Assembly: GCF_028583425.1 (NCBI RefSeq) | Contig: NC_072791.1 | Coordinates: 191,308,311-191,372,310 of the forward strand | Reading direction: 5' to 3' | DNA: 64,000 bases | From: Eublepharis macularius | Taxonomy: Eukaryota > Chordata > Lepidosauria > Squamata > Eublepharidae | Part shown: positions 1 to 11,290 of the stretch, one piece after another | Position numbering within the stretch: position 1 is the stretch's first letter | Layout: each line of letters opens with the position of its first letter | Translations under genes and position numbers: made by a program | Notes under the pieces: model-generated | Told to the model about the DNA's origin: nothing | Databases searched by the model: none | What the model saw: the letters and a program-made list of their open reading frames with translations, nothing else

Positions 1-149
1 TTATGAGGTTTATATTAGGAGCTCTAAAGAAGATGCCATTTGTCAGTAACAAGGTGGTTTTCCTTTATACAGATATAAAGTATGGCATATCTGCTTCCAT
101 GATGATTCAAATGCCAGAATGTACTACTACTACTTAGTAAAAATATAAA

Positions 150-310
150 TAATGGTCCTCAATTCCACCTTGAAACATTTTCTTCTCACAACAACCTCTG
201 GTAATTTAGGCTGAGAGCCCATGGTCACCCATCAAGCTCCCATACAGAGTGGGGGATTTGAACCTGGTTCTCATCGGGCACTAACACCATGCCAGTCTAT
301 CTCTAGGACT
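150..310 (-). mobile_element. MIR-like CORE-SINE, partial
   Basis: Reverse complement of a tRNA-headed SINE. The B-box complement (gggggatttgaacctg) lies near 248-265 and the core (ggctgagagccc..ggtcaccc) near 207-229. The left, 3' part is degraded. A second degraded tail of the same class lies at 430-545, with a trinucleotide AAC-rich start at 446-462. Confidence 0.5.
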
Positions 311-625
311 GAGTCTTAACTCTCAAAATAGGTGCCTAGGATAAGCTCTGGCTTACAATTAAATCTCCCCCCACCCCACCAACAAGTCTGATTCTGACTA
401 TTCTTATTTAACCTCTGTTCATCAGTGTTAAAAACAACATCATCATCAACAACAACAACAACTGCGCTTATATACCACTCTTCTAGACAGATTAGTGCCT
501 CACCCAGAGTGGTGAACAAGTTAGTGTTATTATTATCCCCACAATATTATTAAAACTGATGGTACTGTATCTTGTCAACTCAGAGGGAGATAGCAAACAA
601 TTTCTGTATTCTTGAGATGACTTAG

Positions 626-994
626 AGCTAAACTACAAGAGACGAACTACACGAGGATGCTCATGTGAAGGGAGTCGCAATGCTAGCTGGGAAGCTGAGT
701 TTTAAAAGAGATTGGAAGGCTCTGTCAATTTCCCCTCTCTACTGAGCCAGGGAGATTGCTGCTCAGAAGGTTTGTTTATTTCCTCTTTGCTTCCTAGAAA
801 GGGAGGGGAAACTGACAGAGCATTTGGGAGGCAAAGAGGAGATTAGCAAACCCTCTGAGCAGCAATCTTTGTGGCTTTGTAGAGAGGGGAAATGGACAAA
901 GCTTTCTGATCTCTTTTAAAACTCAGCTTCCCAGCTAACATTGCGACTCACTTCATGTGCATGTCCTCATAGAATTTGTCTCTTGTAGCTTAGC
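626..994. repeat. Long palindromic (foldback) element
   Basis: The sequence from about 626 to 793 is mirrored, inverted, at about 826 to 994, with roughly 85-90% pairing by eye. Shared blocks include aactacaagagac / gtctcttgtagct, ctgggaagctgagtttt and attgctgctcag. The centre (794-825) is the only unpaired part. It carries no coding potential. The shape is that of a MITE or foldback DNA element; no clean target duplication was found. Confidence 0.8.
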
Positions 995-1427
995 TGTTAC
1001 ACATAACAAGCAGGGGACCTACAGGGACTACAGGGGGAACCTAATTTCCCTTTTTCCTTTCCCTGAAAGCCCTTATAGCCTTTCCTCATTTTCTGCTTCC
1101 TTCTCTCCTTCCCACCTACCAGCCAACCTATCTTTATCTGCCCTCCTTCCCTACCCCAGCAGCCTCTCCTTGGGAAAGCCCTGTGCAGTTCTAGTCACAG
1201 AGCCAGTCTGGGTCCAGTTGTGTTATGCCAGCCATCAGTCCAGTTGTGCGTGAGGAACCTTCAAGGACTTGTGAGGGCACCTCATTTTCCGCTGTATCCC
1301 CTCCCCACATTATTTCTTTTTCCTCTTGGTAAACCCCACATCCTCATCTTCCATGTTTCCTTTACTCCTTTCCACCCACCTGCTCACCCACCAACCATAT
1401 ATCTGTCCCCCCACCTTCAACTATATT

Positions 1428-1656
1428 TGTTATTTATTTACTTCATACCCTCACTTTTTTCCACAATAGGGTCCTAAAGAAGGCTACATCATTCTCCTCT
1501 CCTCTATTTTATCCTTACAACACTGCAAGATAAGTTAGGCTGAGAATGTGTAACTGGTCCCAGTTCACTCAGTGAGCTTCCATGGAGGAATGGGGATTCA
1601 AACCTGGATCTCTCAGATAATAGCTGGAACTCTAACCACTACACCACACTGGCTTC
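1428..1656 (-). mobile_element. MIR-like CORE-SINE inside mosaic copy 1
   Basis: Reverse complement of tRNA head plus CORE. The A-box complement (ctctaaccactacaccac) is at 1631-1648 and the B-box complement (ggggattcaaacctgg) at 1590-1605. The core is at about 1531-1575 and an ATTT-rich tail at 1428-1445. It occupies the same place in all three mosaic copies. Confidence 0.75.
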
Positions 1657-1749
1657 TGTGGGATGGCTGCTGTTGAATAGCAGCAAGCAGCTGAGCTTGG
1701 ATGAGTCATGTATGTTGTGTGTTATCAAGTCACCCAGTGGTTGCTGGTG

Positions 1750-2160
1750 GGTCAGCCAAGCCCAGGAGAGCAGAGAGACACAGAGGACTCCTTGAGGAAG
1801 AGGGAGTCAGCATACCTGACCCAAGCCCACAGCCAGTGGCAGAGGGACTGCAGGAGGAGGCAGTCGTTGAGGGGTCAGATATAGGGTCTCAGCCAGAAAC
1901 CAGTGCACTGGCCCCTCAGCTTCTTAGCTCTGGACTGGTAATATGTCTGTTAACTATTGACCTTGTTGGCCATATTCTGGATAGATCTCTCCATCTCTGA
2001 CCTAGGCCTGTACCATAGAAACCTTGCTCCTGGAATTCCATGCAGACTTGAAACCATGAGCATTGACTGATTAAGCCGGAACATTGAAACTGTATTTTGA
2101 CCAACTCTGACATCCAGCAATTATCTCTGTGTGCCTACTGTACGCCAGCAGTTGGGACAT
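1750..2160. other. Block unique to mosaic copy 1
   Basis: This stretch sits between gggtcagcc and the ccaatgagtc that is contiguous with the preceding part in copy 3. It is therefore an insertion or a part lost elsewhere. It is purine-rich at the left and moderately GC-rich. It could be LTR-derived, but neither ends nor target duplication are clear. Confidence 0.3.
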
Positions 2161-2485
2161 CCCAATGAGTCTTCTTCCCTCAAAGGCCAAAACAGTCCCG
2201 GAAAAGCCCTTTCCTCACTACCTTTTCGTGACAGAAATTAAACCCGGAAGGCTGGCAATACTGTTATGGTAGCCTAGCAACAGCCACAGAGAACATTCTC
2301 TTTTTTAAAAAGCTGCAGGTGCTGCTTCTATTATTTTTGGGTTTTTAACCCCTCACTGGTTTGGGATTTTTAAAAAGATTTTTCTGCAAACCAGGGACAT
2401 TTTTCAAGTTTGTAGAAATGTCTGTCTTGTTTGTTATGGCTCTAACATCTGGATTTATCCATAGATAAGGCCATGTTTAGAATTA

Positions 2486-3544
2486 GATATATTGACTGCT
2501 GATTGATTGCTATTGTTAGACACTAAAAAGAAGCATGACAAAGGTAACAAGGGTAAATTACATCTTATGAAGAAAGAGATGAAAATGATAATGAACTTCA
2601 AAATATAATATAGAAGCAGTGGCCTGCACAAACAGGGAATGATGGCTATAGGGCAAATTTAGGAAACTTATTTTCCTAAATCAGTATTTTTAACTAGATC
2701 ATTTCTCAATATGCAGGGCTAGCTGAATGTGCAGGGCTAGCTAAATTGCAGAACATAAAACCTAATCCAGAATTAAGTTGATGTATTTTTATTTATTACA
2801 TTGCTGCTGATATCTAGCCACAAAAAAACCCCCAGATTATTTTGGTAAAGTTTTTTTTAAAGTTAAGAAAACTCCATAAATATTCATTTGTTGTTCATTT
2901 ATTGAGTTCATTTTTAGTCTTTCAAGATTATTATTATTATGTAAATTAGAAGCTAATTCTGATGGTAAATCGGATGAAGTTTTGAATGGACAATTTATTT
3001 CCTCAAATATTTTCTGGAAGTAAGCCCCTTCGAGTACAGTAGGATTCTGAGTAGGATTCTACTGTAAGAAACTGAACAAATGGGACTGACAATTGTGTTT
3101 GTTTCTGCAAGTTCAGCTTTACCTTCCTGGCCATGTTCCAGCAGTTGATTAACACTGACTCAGCAGGCACCAGCTGCTTTCGTTTTTGTGGCAATTCATC
3201 TGAGGGACTTTGAATCAGGAGGAACTAGGCCATCCGTCGGCTTAAAATCATAAGTGTTCATTTTCTTCGCATGTTCTATGTTTGCCAGGATTTTAATAGT
3301 TTCTTGAGTTAATAAATATTTTATTGTTGGACGCTGAAGTGTCTTCTGTACTATTCTCGCAACACGTCATTCTGTTTCTCCTCAACTCTACAGGGATCTG
3401 AACCACACTTGAATGGTTTTCTGAGATGCTTATGACAACCTTTTCAGGATCAGTCTTTCTCACAGATAGTTAAAGAAACCAACAGAGACTTGAATTTCAT
3501 GAAGATTTATCAGGAAAAAAAAGACAATTCCCAGATTCAAATCT
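2486..3544. other. No feature recognised
   Basis: AT-rich sequence with a short ATT run (2929-2940) and direct and inverted short repeats of gtaggattct near 3039-3064. No exon, promoter or complete element was seen. Confidence 0.5.
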
Positions 3545-3705
3545 CCACTCTGCCGTGGAAGTATGCAAGCTGGTCACTTACATCCTCTCAGCCTAATGCA
3601 TCTCACAGGGTTGTTGGAAAGATAAAACCGAGAAGGTGAGAATGTTGTAAACCACTGAGTCCCCATTGGGGAGAAAATTAATATAGATGAATAAATAAAT
3701 TCACT
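3545..3705 (+). mobile_element. MIR-like CORE-SINE, 5'-truncated
   Basis: Plus-strand core (ctctcagcctaa..cacagggttgttgg) at 3595-3618, followed by the 3' region (ccccattggggagaaa) and an ATAAATAAATAA tail. The tRNA head is missing. Confidence 0.6.
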
Positions 3706-3849
3706 TAACTGCAGGGAGTTTCTTAAGAAATGCTTGTGTTTATGCAATGTTATTTCTCAACTTAGGGCTGCCAGGTCCCCCGAATGTCAAATCAGGAGAT
3801 GGGATATTCGGGGTGGGGGTGGGGCCTGATGGGAGGACTTACCTCTTGT

Positions 3850-4150
3850 CAGGGCTTTTTTTCTGGGAAAAGAGGTGGTGGAACTCAGGACCACACAATG
3901 ATGTCACTTTGGATCAGCTGGAACAAGGGGGGAGTTTTTTAAAGTTTAAATCGCCCTCGGCGAAAATGGTCACAAGGCCGGTGGCCCCGCCCCCTGATCT
4001 CCAGACAGAGGGGAGTTTAGATTGCCCTCCGCGCAGCAATCTAAACTCCCCTCTGTCTGGAGATCAGGGGGCGGGGCCACTGTCCATGTGACCATCTTCA
4101 AGAGGTGCCGGAACTCCGTTCCACCGCGTTTCAGCTGAAAAAAAGCCCTG
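3850..4150. mobile_element. hAT-type MITE with perfect hairpin
   Basis: Terminal inverted repeats cagggctttttt / aaaaaagccctg are flanked by an identical 8-bp duplication cctcttgt (3842-3849 and 4151-4158), typical of hAT. Inside, 3981-4024 and 4037-4080 form a perfect 44-bp inverted repeat. Two relatives are at 35053-35195 and 59226-59486. It has no coding capacity. Confidence 0.88.
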
Positions 4151-4349
4151 CCTCTTGTGCACATGCTCCGGAGTACTATTTTGTTGTGCCAGGAAGGATG
4201 TCATTCCTGGTGCAAAGAGGAAGCAATGGGTTGCACACAGGGCTGATTTAGTAAAAACTTGCCTCCAATCTAATGTTCGGAGCTGGTTTTTACTATAACA
4301 GCCGCATGCATGACCCATTGCTTCTGCTCTGAGAATGATGTAATTCCTG

Positions 4350-4887
4350 GATTGAGATGGAAGTGCTCCAGAAAGCAGGAGCGGGGCAAACAGGGGGCCA
4401 AGGCCCTTCCTTGACTGGCTGGGGGATGTCAGGGAGGGAACCCCCATGTGAAGGGCAGACCCAGCACCAGTGGCAAGGGAGAGGGGCAGGAGAGGTGGAA
4501 CTAAGGGGTTGGCAAGGGAGGGGCAGATGGGAGGAAACAGGGCATGAGAGATGAGTGCGGGGCCAATCGGCAGAGGGAGTCTCAGGTGGGGAAAGGGGAA
4601 GTAATGGACCAAGAATGAGGAGCGAGAGCCAATTGGTTGCCCCTCAAGGGGAGGGATGGATAGGCACTATAAAGGGAAGAGATCCCCATGAGGCCGGGGA
4701 GGAGAAGTTGGGTGTGAGCTGGTCCAAGAGAGAGTGCAGAGATTCACAACCCAGTGGGCAGGAGGAGAGGCTTGGTGAGGTAACCACCCCTCCCCGTCCT
4801 GTCTGAGGCTGAGGGAACTCTCCCACCTAGACGCCTGGGAAGACGGCGGAGGGCGGGGAGCACGCAACTGGCAGGGCGGCGGCTCAC
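4350..4887 (+). mobile_element. Possible solo LTR, partial
   Basis: Purine- and GC-rich block with a CCAAT-like motif (gccaattgg, ~4629) and a TATA-like box (cactataaagg, ~4665). It ends ggcggcggctcaca. The TATA setting and the ending resemble the element at 42418-43468. The left boundary and any target duplication are not visible. Confidence 0.35.
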
Positions 4888-6736
4888 AATAATTAAGCCT
4901 ATTTAATATATATTTTTCTAAATAAACAACACATGCAAAATTCAAACCTATTTCTACTCGATATTTTAGTAATAAAAAATATAGAATAGAATAAAAACTC
5001 ATTATTTTGTTATTGCTCAATCTTATCCTTTCCTTTTCTTAACAGAAGTCACCCAGTATTGAAGCACTTTTTCTTTAGTTTTCTCTCAGATTTCTCTATC
5101 TCAAGATCATCCTCTGAATTTTTTATCAGAAGGCTGATACTGTGTTCCCAAGTTCCAGGTTAATTTTGAGTATGGTATTTCCAACCACAGTGATTCTGTG
5201 GGGAAGTTTATTCTGTCTTTCAGTCTATCGATATGTCTAATTCTGAATCTGGCCCCATTTGGATTGACTGAGCTGGCAAATGGGGCCAGATTCAGAGAGT
5301 AGACCCGGAGGTTTGCAGAATATTTTACAAAGATGGAGGTGGGGGTTAATCCCCCACCCCAAGCAAAGGAACATGTCTGTGCAAGTGCAGATAATGTCAA
5401 CTTACCTCAGTGGGGAGTGGAAGAAAAGTCAGGCAAGCCCACATATCCTGACTCAGCTCACCTCCATCTCTTCTCTGGAGACTAGCTGGTGGGGGGGGGA
5501 GCAGGACCCCCACCGAGATGGCAGGCAAAGAGGAGCAGGAGCCGCTGCTAGTCACCACTACCCCTACTTCAGGCAGGCAGAGGAAGCAGGAGATGCTGCT
5601 GCTGCCCCTCCACAATCAAGAAGGAGCGGCAGGGAGGCAGGCAGATGGATGGGGGAGCAGCAGCTACCCCTATCACCACAGTGTAAGCCTGGAGGGGCAG
5701 CAATATGGGTAGGTGATAAAGGAGACACCAATTCCTGTCCCTCCCAAACTTGGGGCAGCAAGCGGCTGGTATGGCCAGCAAGCAGGGGGTGGAGGATGGG
5801 ATTCTTCCCTTGCAAGGGTTGCGGGTCCCCACACGTTGGATTTCCCCCCCCCCCCCCCATATATAGAGAGAGAATCTTCTCCTTCAAGGCACCTTTCACC
5901 CTTTCTGTCAAATAATCATGTCCTGGTGATGCTCACTGTTCCACCAGCTTTCCATTATGCCCCAATCTTTTCGTTCTCTATAAGAATCGAACATTTCAGT
6001 TCCTAGTTTGGTTTCAAGATTTTTGGCACCATCAAGTAAACATTCTGTTTCTATTCAATTGCCCCTTTTGTATGCACTTTAGTTGTGATTTTTATAGGAG
6101 GAAATGAGCATTCAGTAATGTAGTGCACTTTGTATACTGCTGTTGAATTACCATTAATTGATACTATTCTTGATGGAGAAGCATTTCTGCCACTAAAATA
6201 TGCAATGCTTATATGCTCCATCAAGATATCAGCTTTAGTTGTGAAGGCTTGGTGCTATATGATACTGGCGTTAAGGTTGCCAGCATCAAGCTATCTGACA
6301 TTAACCATGAAACAAACATCCATGGGACCTGTATGCTAAAGGCCACGGGCTAAGGATAATGCATCTTTTCTTTAGTTCACATATTTGATATCTCTTGCTT
6401 ATCCCTGTAGTAGGATCTCATTTCGTTTGGAGTTTGATTGGAATAAAATATCTTACAGTACATTCCTAAGAATGCTTTCCTGGGAGCAAAGCTCCATTGA
6501 ACAGACTTGAGTAGGATTCTGAGCAGATCTCATAAAATGCTCTCTAAATGTTCCTGCCCATCCCAAAGTGCTGACAGAAACTTCTGTTTTACTCTATAAA
6601 GTTTATAATGGCGAACTTCCAGCCAGTGGAATGAAGTAAGTGGTGGTTTTTTTTCTTAGGGAAGGCTTTCTTAAACTTCTTGGACCACATTTTAAACTGA
6701 CTTACTCTCTCAATCCTTTATACCCAGTCACAGCTT
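4888..6736. other. Mostly unassigned sequence
   Basis: AT-rich to 5240, then a GC-rich block to about 5880 containing poly-G and poly-C runs (5491-5500, 5846-5859), then ordinary AT-rich sequence. No exon signature was found. A degraded foldback repeat (gctttcctgggagcaaagctcc) lies near 6471-6530. Confidence 0.4.
5243..5295. repeat. Perfect 18-bp inverted repeat
   Basis: The arm at 5243-5260 (ctgaatctggccccattt) is exactly mirrored at 5278-5295 around a 17-base loop. It marks the edge of the GC-rich block that follows and may be a terminal repeat remnant. Confidence 0.85.
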
Positions 6737-7045
6737 TTTCTTCAGTGAGCAAGTACTGAATTGCCCAGCAGGACAGGAAGTGTGCAGCAAGCTGGCCACC
6801 CCCTCAGCCGAGCAGGTGAATGGCACAGAGGGCTGAGAGGCCACCCACACCATTTTCCTGTCTCACAGGACAAGGAGCATGTGGCAAGCTGGCTGCCCCC
6901 TCAGCGGGGCAGGTGAGTGGTGCGGGTGGCCGCTCAGTTGCCCGTGCTGCCGCTGGCACACTCTTGGTGGCTGGCAGCTGTGCCTGGCGCCCCTTGTTTG
7001 GCGGCGCTGGGAGCAGACGCCCCCCCTGCCCCCCCTCGATCTAGC
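6737..7045. repeat. GC-rich block with two diverged ~100-bp units
   Basis: The motif caagctgg..ccccctcag..gcaggtgagtgg occurs at about 6788 and 6883, so a unit of about 95 bp is present twice. The open frames through it are low-complexity and overlap on both strands, so I do not call a gene. The class is unknown. Confidence 0.35.
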
Positions 7046-7510
7046 CCTGGTCTTGCGTAATGTCAAACTTTCTTGAATTTGTCCATGGTGGCTATTGGTT
7101 TGATGAAAGGCCTAAATATAAACTATTTCACTGCCACTTTTTGTGTGGAAGAACCCTTTCCTACATAATGTCAAAGTGTGGCCTGAAAAAGCACAATGCA
7201 TAACTTATTGAAAAGAAACTGAAAATGCCACAGTTTCATTGTAAGAAAACTTTATAAACTGGTAAAGAATTTGGCCTAAATAAAAAGGAAAATAAATATA
7301 TAATATAAATATGCAGAATATGCAGAACTATATAATATAAGTATGCAGAATATGCAGAAGTATAAAACCATAGTTTGAATTAAGCCTGTGAATAATCTAT
7401 GAGTTAGATCTAGCAGAAAATTTCTGCTAATGGAAGGGGGTGATTTTCACTGATTCCTCCCTCTTCAAGAGATCTCTAATTCCCTCCTACTGGTATTTCT
7501 AGGGATCCCC

Positions 7511-7850
7511 TGTAGACATGTGAAGGCTCAGAAAACAACCGGACAATTTTGGGGAAACACCCCCCCCCCTTTTCTCTGAGGCCGTTTTTCAATTTTTGAG
7601 TAAAATTGAGAAATTTGGAGAGCAGTGAAAATACTCCCATGAAATATTTTCTTGATTAGAATGAGTGAAATATTTCTTGAGGCAAGGTTTATCATATTCA
7701 ATATGTCTAGCATGAAAATGTCTGAGGACTTTTTCAATATTTTCCAATGAAAAAACTGGGAAATATAGGGAACACTGAAAAAATCTCCTATTAAATATTT
7801 TCTTTTTGAGAGAGGAAAAATTGTCTTAAAAAGCATTTCATTTCATTCAT
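7511..7850 (+). mobile_element. hAT-like element end, fragment
   Basis: The terminus tagacatgtgaaggctc at 7513 resembles, inverted, ccttcacatctcta at 15336-15349, which ends a similar AT-rich block. No partner end or 8-bp duplication was found. The internal sequence has several gaaatattt repeats. Confidence 0.3.
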
Positions 7851-7964
7851 TCCAAATCTATAGTATGAAAAAGTCTGAAAACTTTCTGAAGAGCACAGTA
7901 TTGTCAGCGTTACAACATTTGACTTAACATTTAAATATACTGGTAGCCCTACCTGTTGGAACTG

Positions 7965-8030
7965 TATGAACCTGGGAACTTCTCCATGTAAAGCAGAAGC
8001 TTAACTACCAAGCTATGGCCTACCCCCAAT
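7965..8030 (-). mobile_element. tRNA-derived SINE head, fragment
   Basis: The reverse complement reads gtagttaagcttctgcttt..ttcccaggttcata, with spaced A- and B-box-like motifs (B box near 7967-7977). It is similar to the Ala-like tRNA head of a second squamate SINE family; the tail of that family may be at 40640-40770. Confidence 0.45.
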
Positions 8031-8100
8031 TTGTCAGCTTTATTTTCAAACTTTGAAGGTGGAAACAGGCAAACGTAATGTAGTGAAATATACTTTACAT

Positions 8101-8293
8101 ATGTACGTACTGCTGTCAAGTCACAACAGACTTACGGCGACCCCAACAAGGGGTTTTCAAGGCAAGTGAGAAACAGAGGTGGTTTGCCACTGCCTTCCTC
8201 TGCAGAGTCTTCCTTGGTGGTTCCCCCATTCAAGTTCTGACCCCTCTTAGGTTCCAAGATCAGACAAGGTCAGGCTATACCATGCCACACTTT
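8101..8293 (-). mobile_element. 5S rRNA-derived SINE (SINE3 type)
   Basis: The right part (8217-8288), reverse-complemented, follows the 5S rRNA promoter region. It contains the box gcctgaccttgtctgatctt and the aacctaagagggg segment that corresponds to gaagctaagcaggg. The left part is the SINE body (gtcaagtcacaacagactta, gaaacagaggtggtttgcc). The 5S match is close but not intact, so this is a retroposed copy and not an rRNA gene. Confidence 0.75.
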
Positions 8294-11111
8294 CCTTCCC
8301 AAAACATACTTTAGCAGGTTAGAAAAATAAAGCCCAGTCTGCAGTGGTTTCTCCCCCGCCACCCCGCCCCTGCTTTTCTCTTGATTAAAATTTTCCTGCT
8401 TGGTCTTCTTCATTAGTTCTTTACCCATTAGCACTGAATTCATAGAACTTTAATTTCATGTGGCAGTCTGTTAAAATGATTTCATTTGCCATCTGGCAAG
8501 ACCAGTTATTGTGAGTTGCAAAGATAAGTCTATCACTTGTCTTCTTTAACTTGAAGAAGTTGTAGTCTTGAAAGATATAGCAACTGAGTAAGGAACTCCG
8601 TAACCCCGAAGCTTTGCAGGGAGTGGGGGTTTATTATATCACAACCATCTTTAACAGCCAAATGTTAATTTAGAATCACACAATTTTATTATTTCTATTA
8701 TATTACTACACATAGAACAATGAACTGAGTATGTTCTTCTAATATTAAAGAAACCTTGCTTCCTGGGGAATGGTAGAAAAGGCAGAAAGTTCTTTGCTTC
8801 AAAAAAGAAAAATGGCTTTTGTATTTTTATATTGGTTTTACAGCTCAAACATGATTAAACAAATGTATTATTGTCAGCTTTTCAGCATGGAAGAAATTGC
8901 ACAGTCTACATGCAATTAAAATGGTGTTTGTGGTGAACTAAAAGAGGAAATCACAGTAAATGAGGAACAGCTAACGGTCAGTGAGGAATAACAAACCGTA
9001 CCCAATCTTGAGGAACCACAAAAATGGGTATCTGGTCTAGCCATATCTTTACATCACTGTTGAACCTAGAGGAATAACAGCGTCCTAAACAAAGGAAGTA
9101 GGGCTACCATGTTTCAGAAGGCTTTGGGTATCAAGGCAGCAGGTGAAAATCTCAAGGCAGTCTGCTAGCCCACATACTTGACAGCTTCTTTTAAGACTTC
9201 TATGCACATTTGTTTGTGGTAACCTCCACACATGTAAATTAGAGATGGAAGGCAATACTTTGGCACTAACAGTTCAACTACGTTCTTTTATCATTTTGTT
9301 GATCTCCATGAGGTGTTATATTTGTGTGTGTGCGTGTGTGTAATTTACCTTTTCAAAGCCAACTGATTGTGACTACATACATTCACAGATATTAGATGGC
9401 ACAGTCCCTAATGTTGTAGCATTAGTACTGTTGTTCAATGTGGCATCACCAGATTGCACACTGTGAGTCTCAGTGTTTTTATTTCTGGGGGACCTTGCAA
9501 ACCTGTAAGTGAGGGGACAACCATCTGATTGTGAATTCTGTCCTGATTCACATGTTACTGAGTATATAGGTTGCATTTGGGGTATTGTGTAACCATAAGT
9601 AAGTTGTAGGTTCTCCTGTTTCCATGTGCATGGTACCCAATTCAGATCACGACTGCAGTGAGCATGGAATAGGAGTGTATGTTGTTGCCATGACCATTTT
9701 CCCAACCTGAAAGAGCTGTGGCTATCTTCCCCAAATTTCTGCCTATCCTCCAGGGCTCTGAACCAGTCTTTGTAACTTAAATTGTATGCAAATCACAGAG
9801 ATTGCCAGCCAATCAGAGCCCCTGGAATGCCACAGGTTGGGAGGGGGTGAGCCAGGCTAACCTTAAGAGGGAAAAGAGATACTTTGCTCCCTCAGACAGG
9901 GGATTTGGGTATCTGTAGATAACAGTGTAAGCTTCTTATTTTGGCTATGGTTAGGATTTGGGATCAGGTTAGTTTGGATTTGGGGTCAGGTTAAGGAAGC
10001 CTTATTTTTAGTGAAATAAACAAGCACCTGTCCAATCTAATGTGAGCAGGTTCTATGACCAGGATCTCTTTGAGTTAAAGGAGCAACATGGAACCTGAGT
10101 AGTAAGACTCTCAGCTGTGGTAAAAAAAGTTTAGAATTGAATCTTAAATACTGAGGAACCCTTTCTGAGAGAGAATAAAAATAAAAATGACACATTTTAG
10201 TTTCAGTTTTTTTAATTAAAATATAGCAAAGTCATTGTGAAACATACATTTCACTGACTGTCACATGATAACCTGAAAGAGAATCCAGAGTTGGCTATTT
10301 TGTCTCTTGCACAGTTTGTTCAATGTATAACTTAAACAGCTATACAGAGGAGATGTTAATCTCAGTACAATCCTAAACAGTTACACTTTTCTAAATCCAT
10401 TAACATCAATGGACTTGGAGAAGTCGATGTGCTTAGGGACTGCACTGCCCATGACCATCAAGTGAAATTTCACATTTATTAAATTCATTAATTTAAAATC
10501 CACATAATTGTGTGTACATCCTATGTGGTCAGAAAATAACTCTGATGTCCCATTAAGTTATACATTCTTCTAGCACTTTTTGTTTTTACCTCATTTATGA
10601 AAATGTCTATGTATATAACTAACTGGCACTCCAGACCTAAACATATTATTTGGAGAAAGTGCTTAAGTCCATGAACATTCCTGCAGAAAATCATCAAGTG
10701 GTAGTTTTATTGTTCAGTCATATACTTGGATAACTGTTCAGCATGCAATAAGGGGAAGGGGGCAGGGGCATCCATCCTAAGCCAGGCACATGATGTATCA
10801 ATGAAATTACTCAGAAACTACAATGAAATTACAATAATGTTCTAGATGTCTGCACATGTAGGAGTCTGTCCACCATCCTATTTTACTGGCATGGACTGAA
10901 CAAACACCAAAGGTCCTTTGAAGAAGGAGGGCCCTTCCCTCTTGACTGTACAGTACCTATGGTCATTTCCCCCTCAGTTGTGGTGGTGGTGAAAGTATTC
11001 CTGGTCCTAGAGTTACACTAACACTGGTAGGTGTTACTGATTTTGAAATGTAAAGCATCTGATAATTTCAAACACAGAAATAGACCACATCTGTCAATTC
11101 TGATCTCCCCT
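8294..11111. other. Largely plain sequence
   Basis: No exon was recognised. Within it, 9714-10150 has an LTR-like order of motifs: octamer atgcaaat (9787), ccaatcag (9809), a TTAAGA box (9864) and aataaa (10015). Ends are unclear, so this is only a weak suggestion of an old LTR. A foldback repeat lies at 10373-10447. Confidence 0.3.
10373..10447. repeat. Foldback repeat (tcaatgg family)
   Basis: Short near-palindrome of the form cagtacaatcctaaacag..tccattaacatcaatgga..gggactgcactg. Related copies lie at 19584-19650, 30168-30250, 52098-52185 and 60498-60585. Confidence 0.6.
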
Positions 11112-11290
11112 GCATATGGTGCAGTAGGTGGGGTGTTGGACTTAGACATGGGAGACCCATGTTCAAATTCCCATTCAGCCATGAAGCTCAATGAGTGAAC
11201 ATTGGCCAATAACTCTTTCTTGGCCTAATCTACTTCATGGGATTGTTTGGAGGGGGGAAAGGGTGAGAGAAATGGAATGACGGTGGGATA
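11112..11290 (+). mobile_element. MIR-like CORE-SINE
   Basis: Plus strand. A degraded tRNA head (ggtgcagtaggtggggtgttggac, B box gttcaaattccc at 11161) is followed by the core (catgaagctca..acattggcc) and the cttcatgggattgtttgg segment. Confidence 0.6.

Larger units (their letters stand above)
1007..2485 (+). mobile_element. Mosaic interspersed repeat, copy 1
   Basis: Same layout as copies at 27945-28765 and 50700-51785. First come two pyrimidine-rich tandem units of about 200-240 bp, the second opening with caaggacttgt at about 1260. Then a minus-strand CORE-SINE, then an AT-rich tail with gcctagcaacagccac and gtctgtcttgt. This copy holds an extra ~400-bp block at 1750-2160 that the others lack. 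No coding frame or LTR pair is evident, so the class is unknown. Confidence 0.6.

Noticed and set aside
8217..8288. 5S rRNA gene
   Set aside because: The 5S similarity is partial, mutated and fused to a SINE body.
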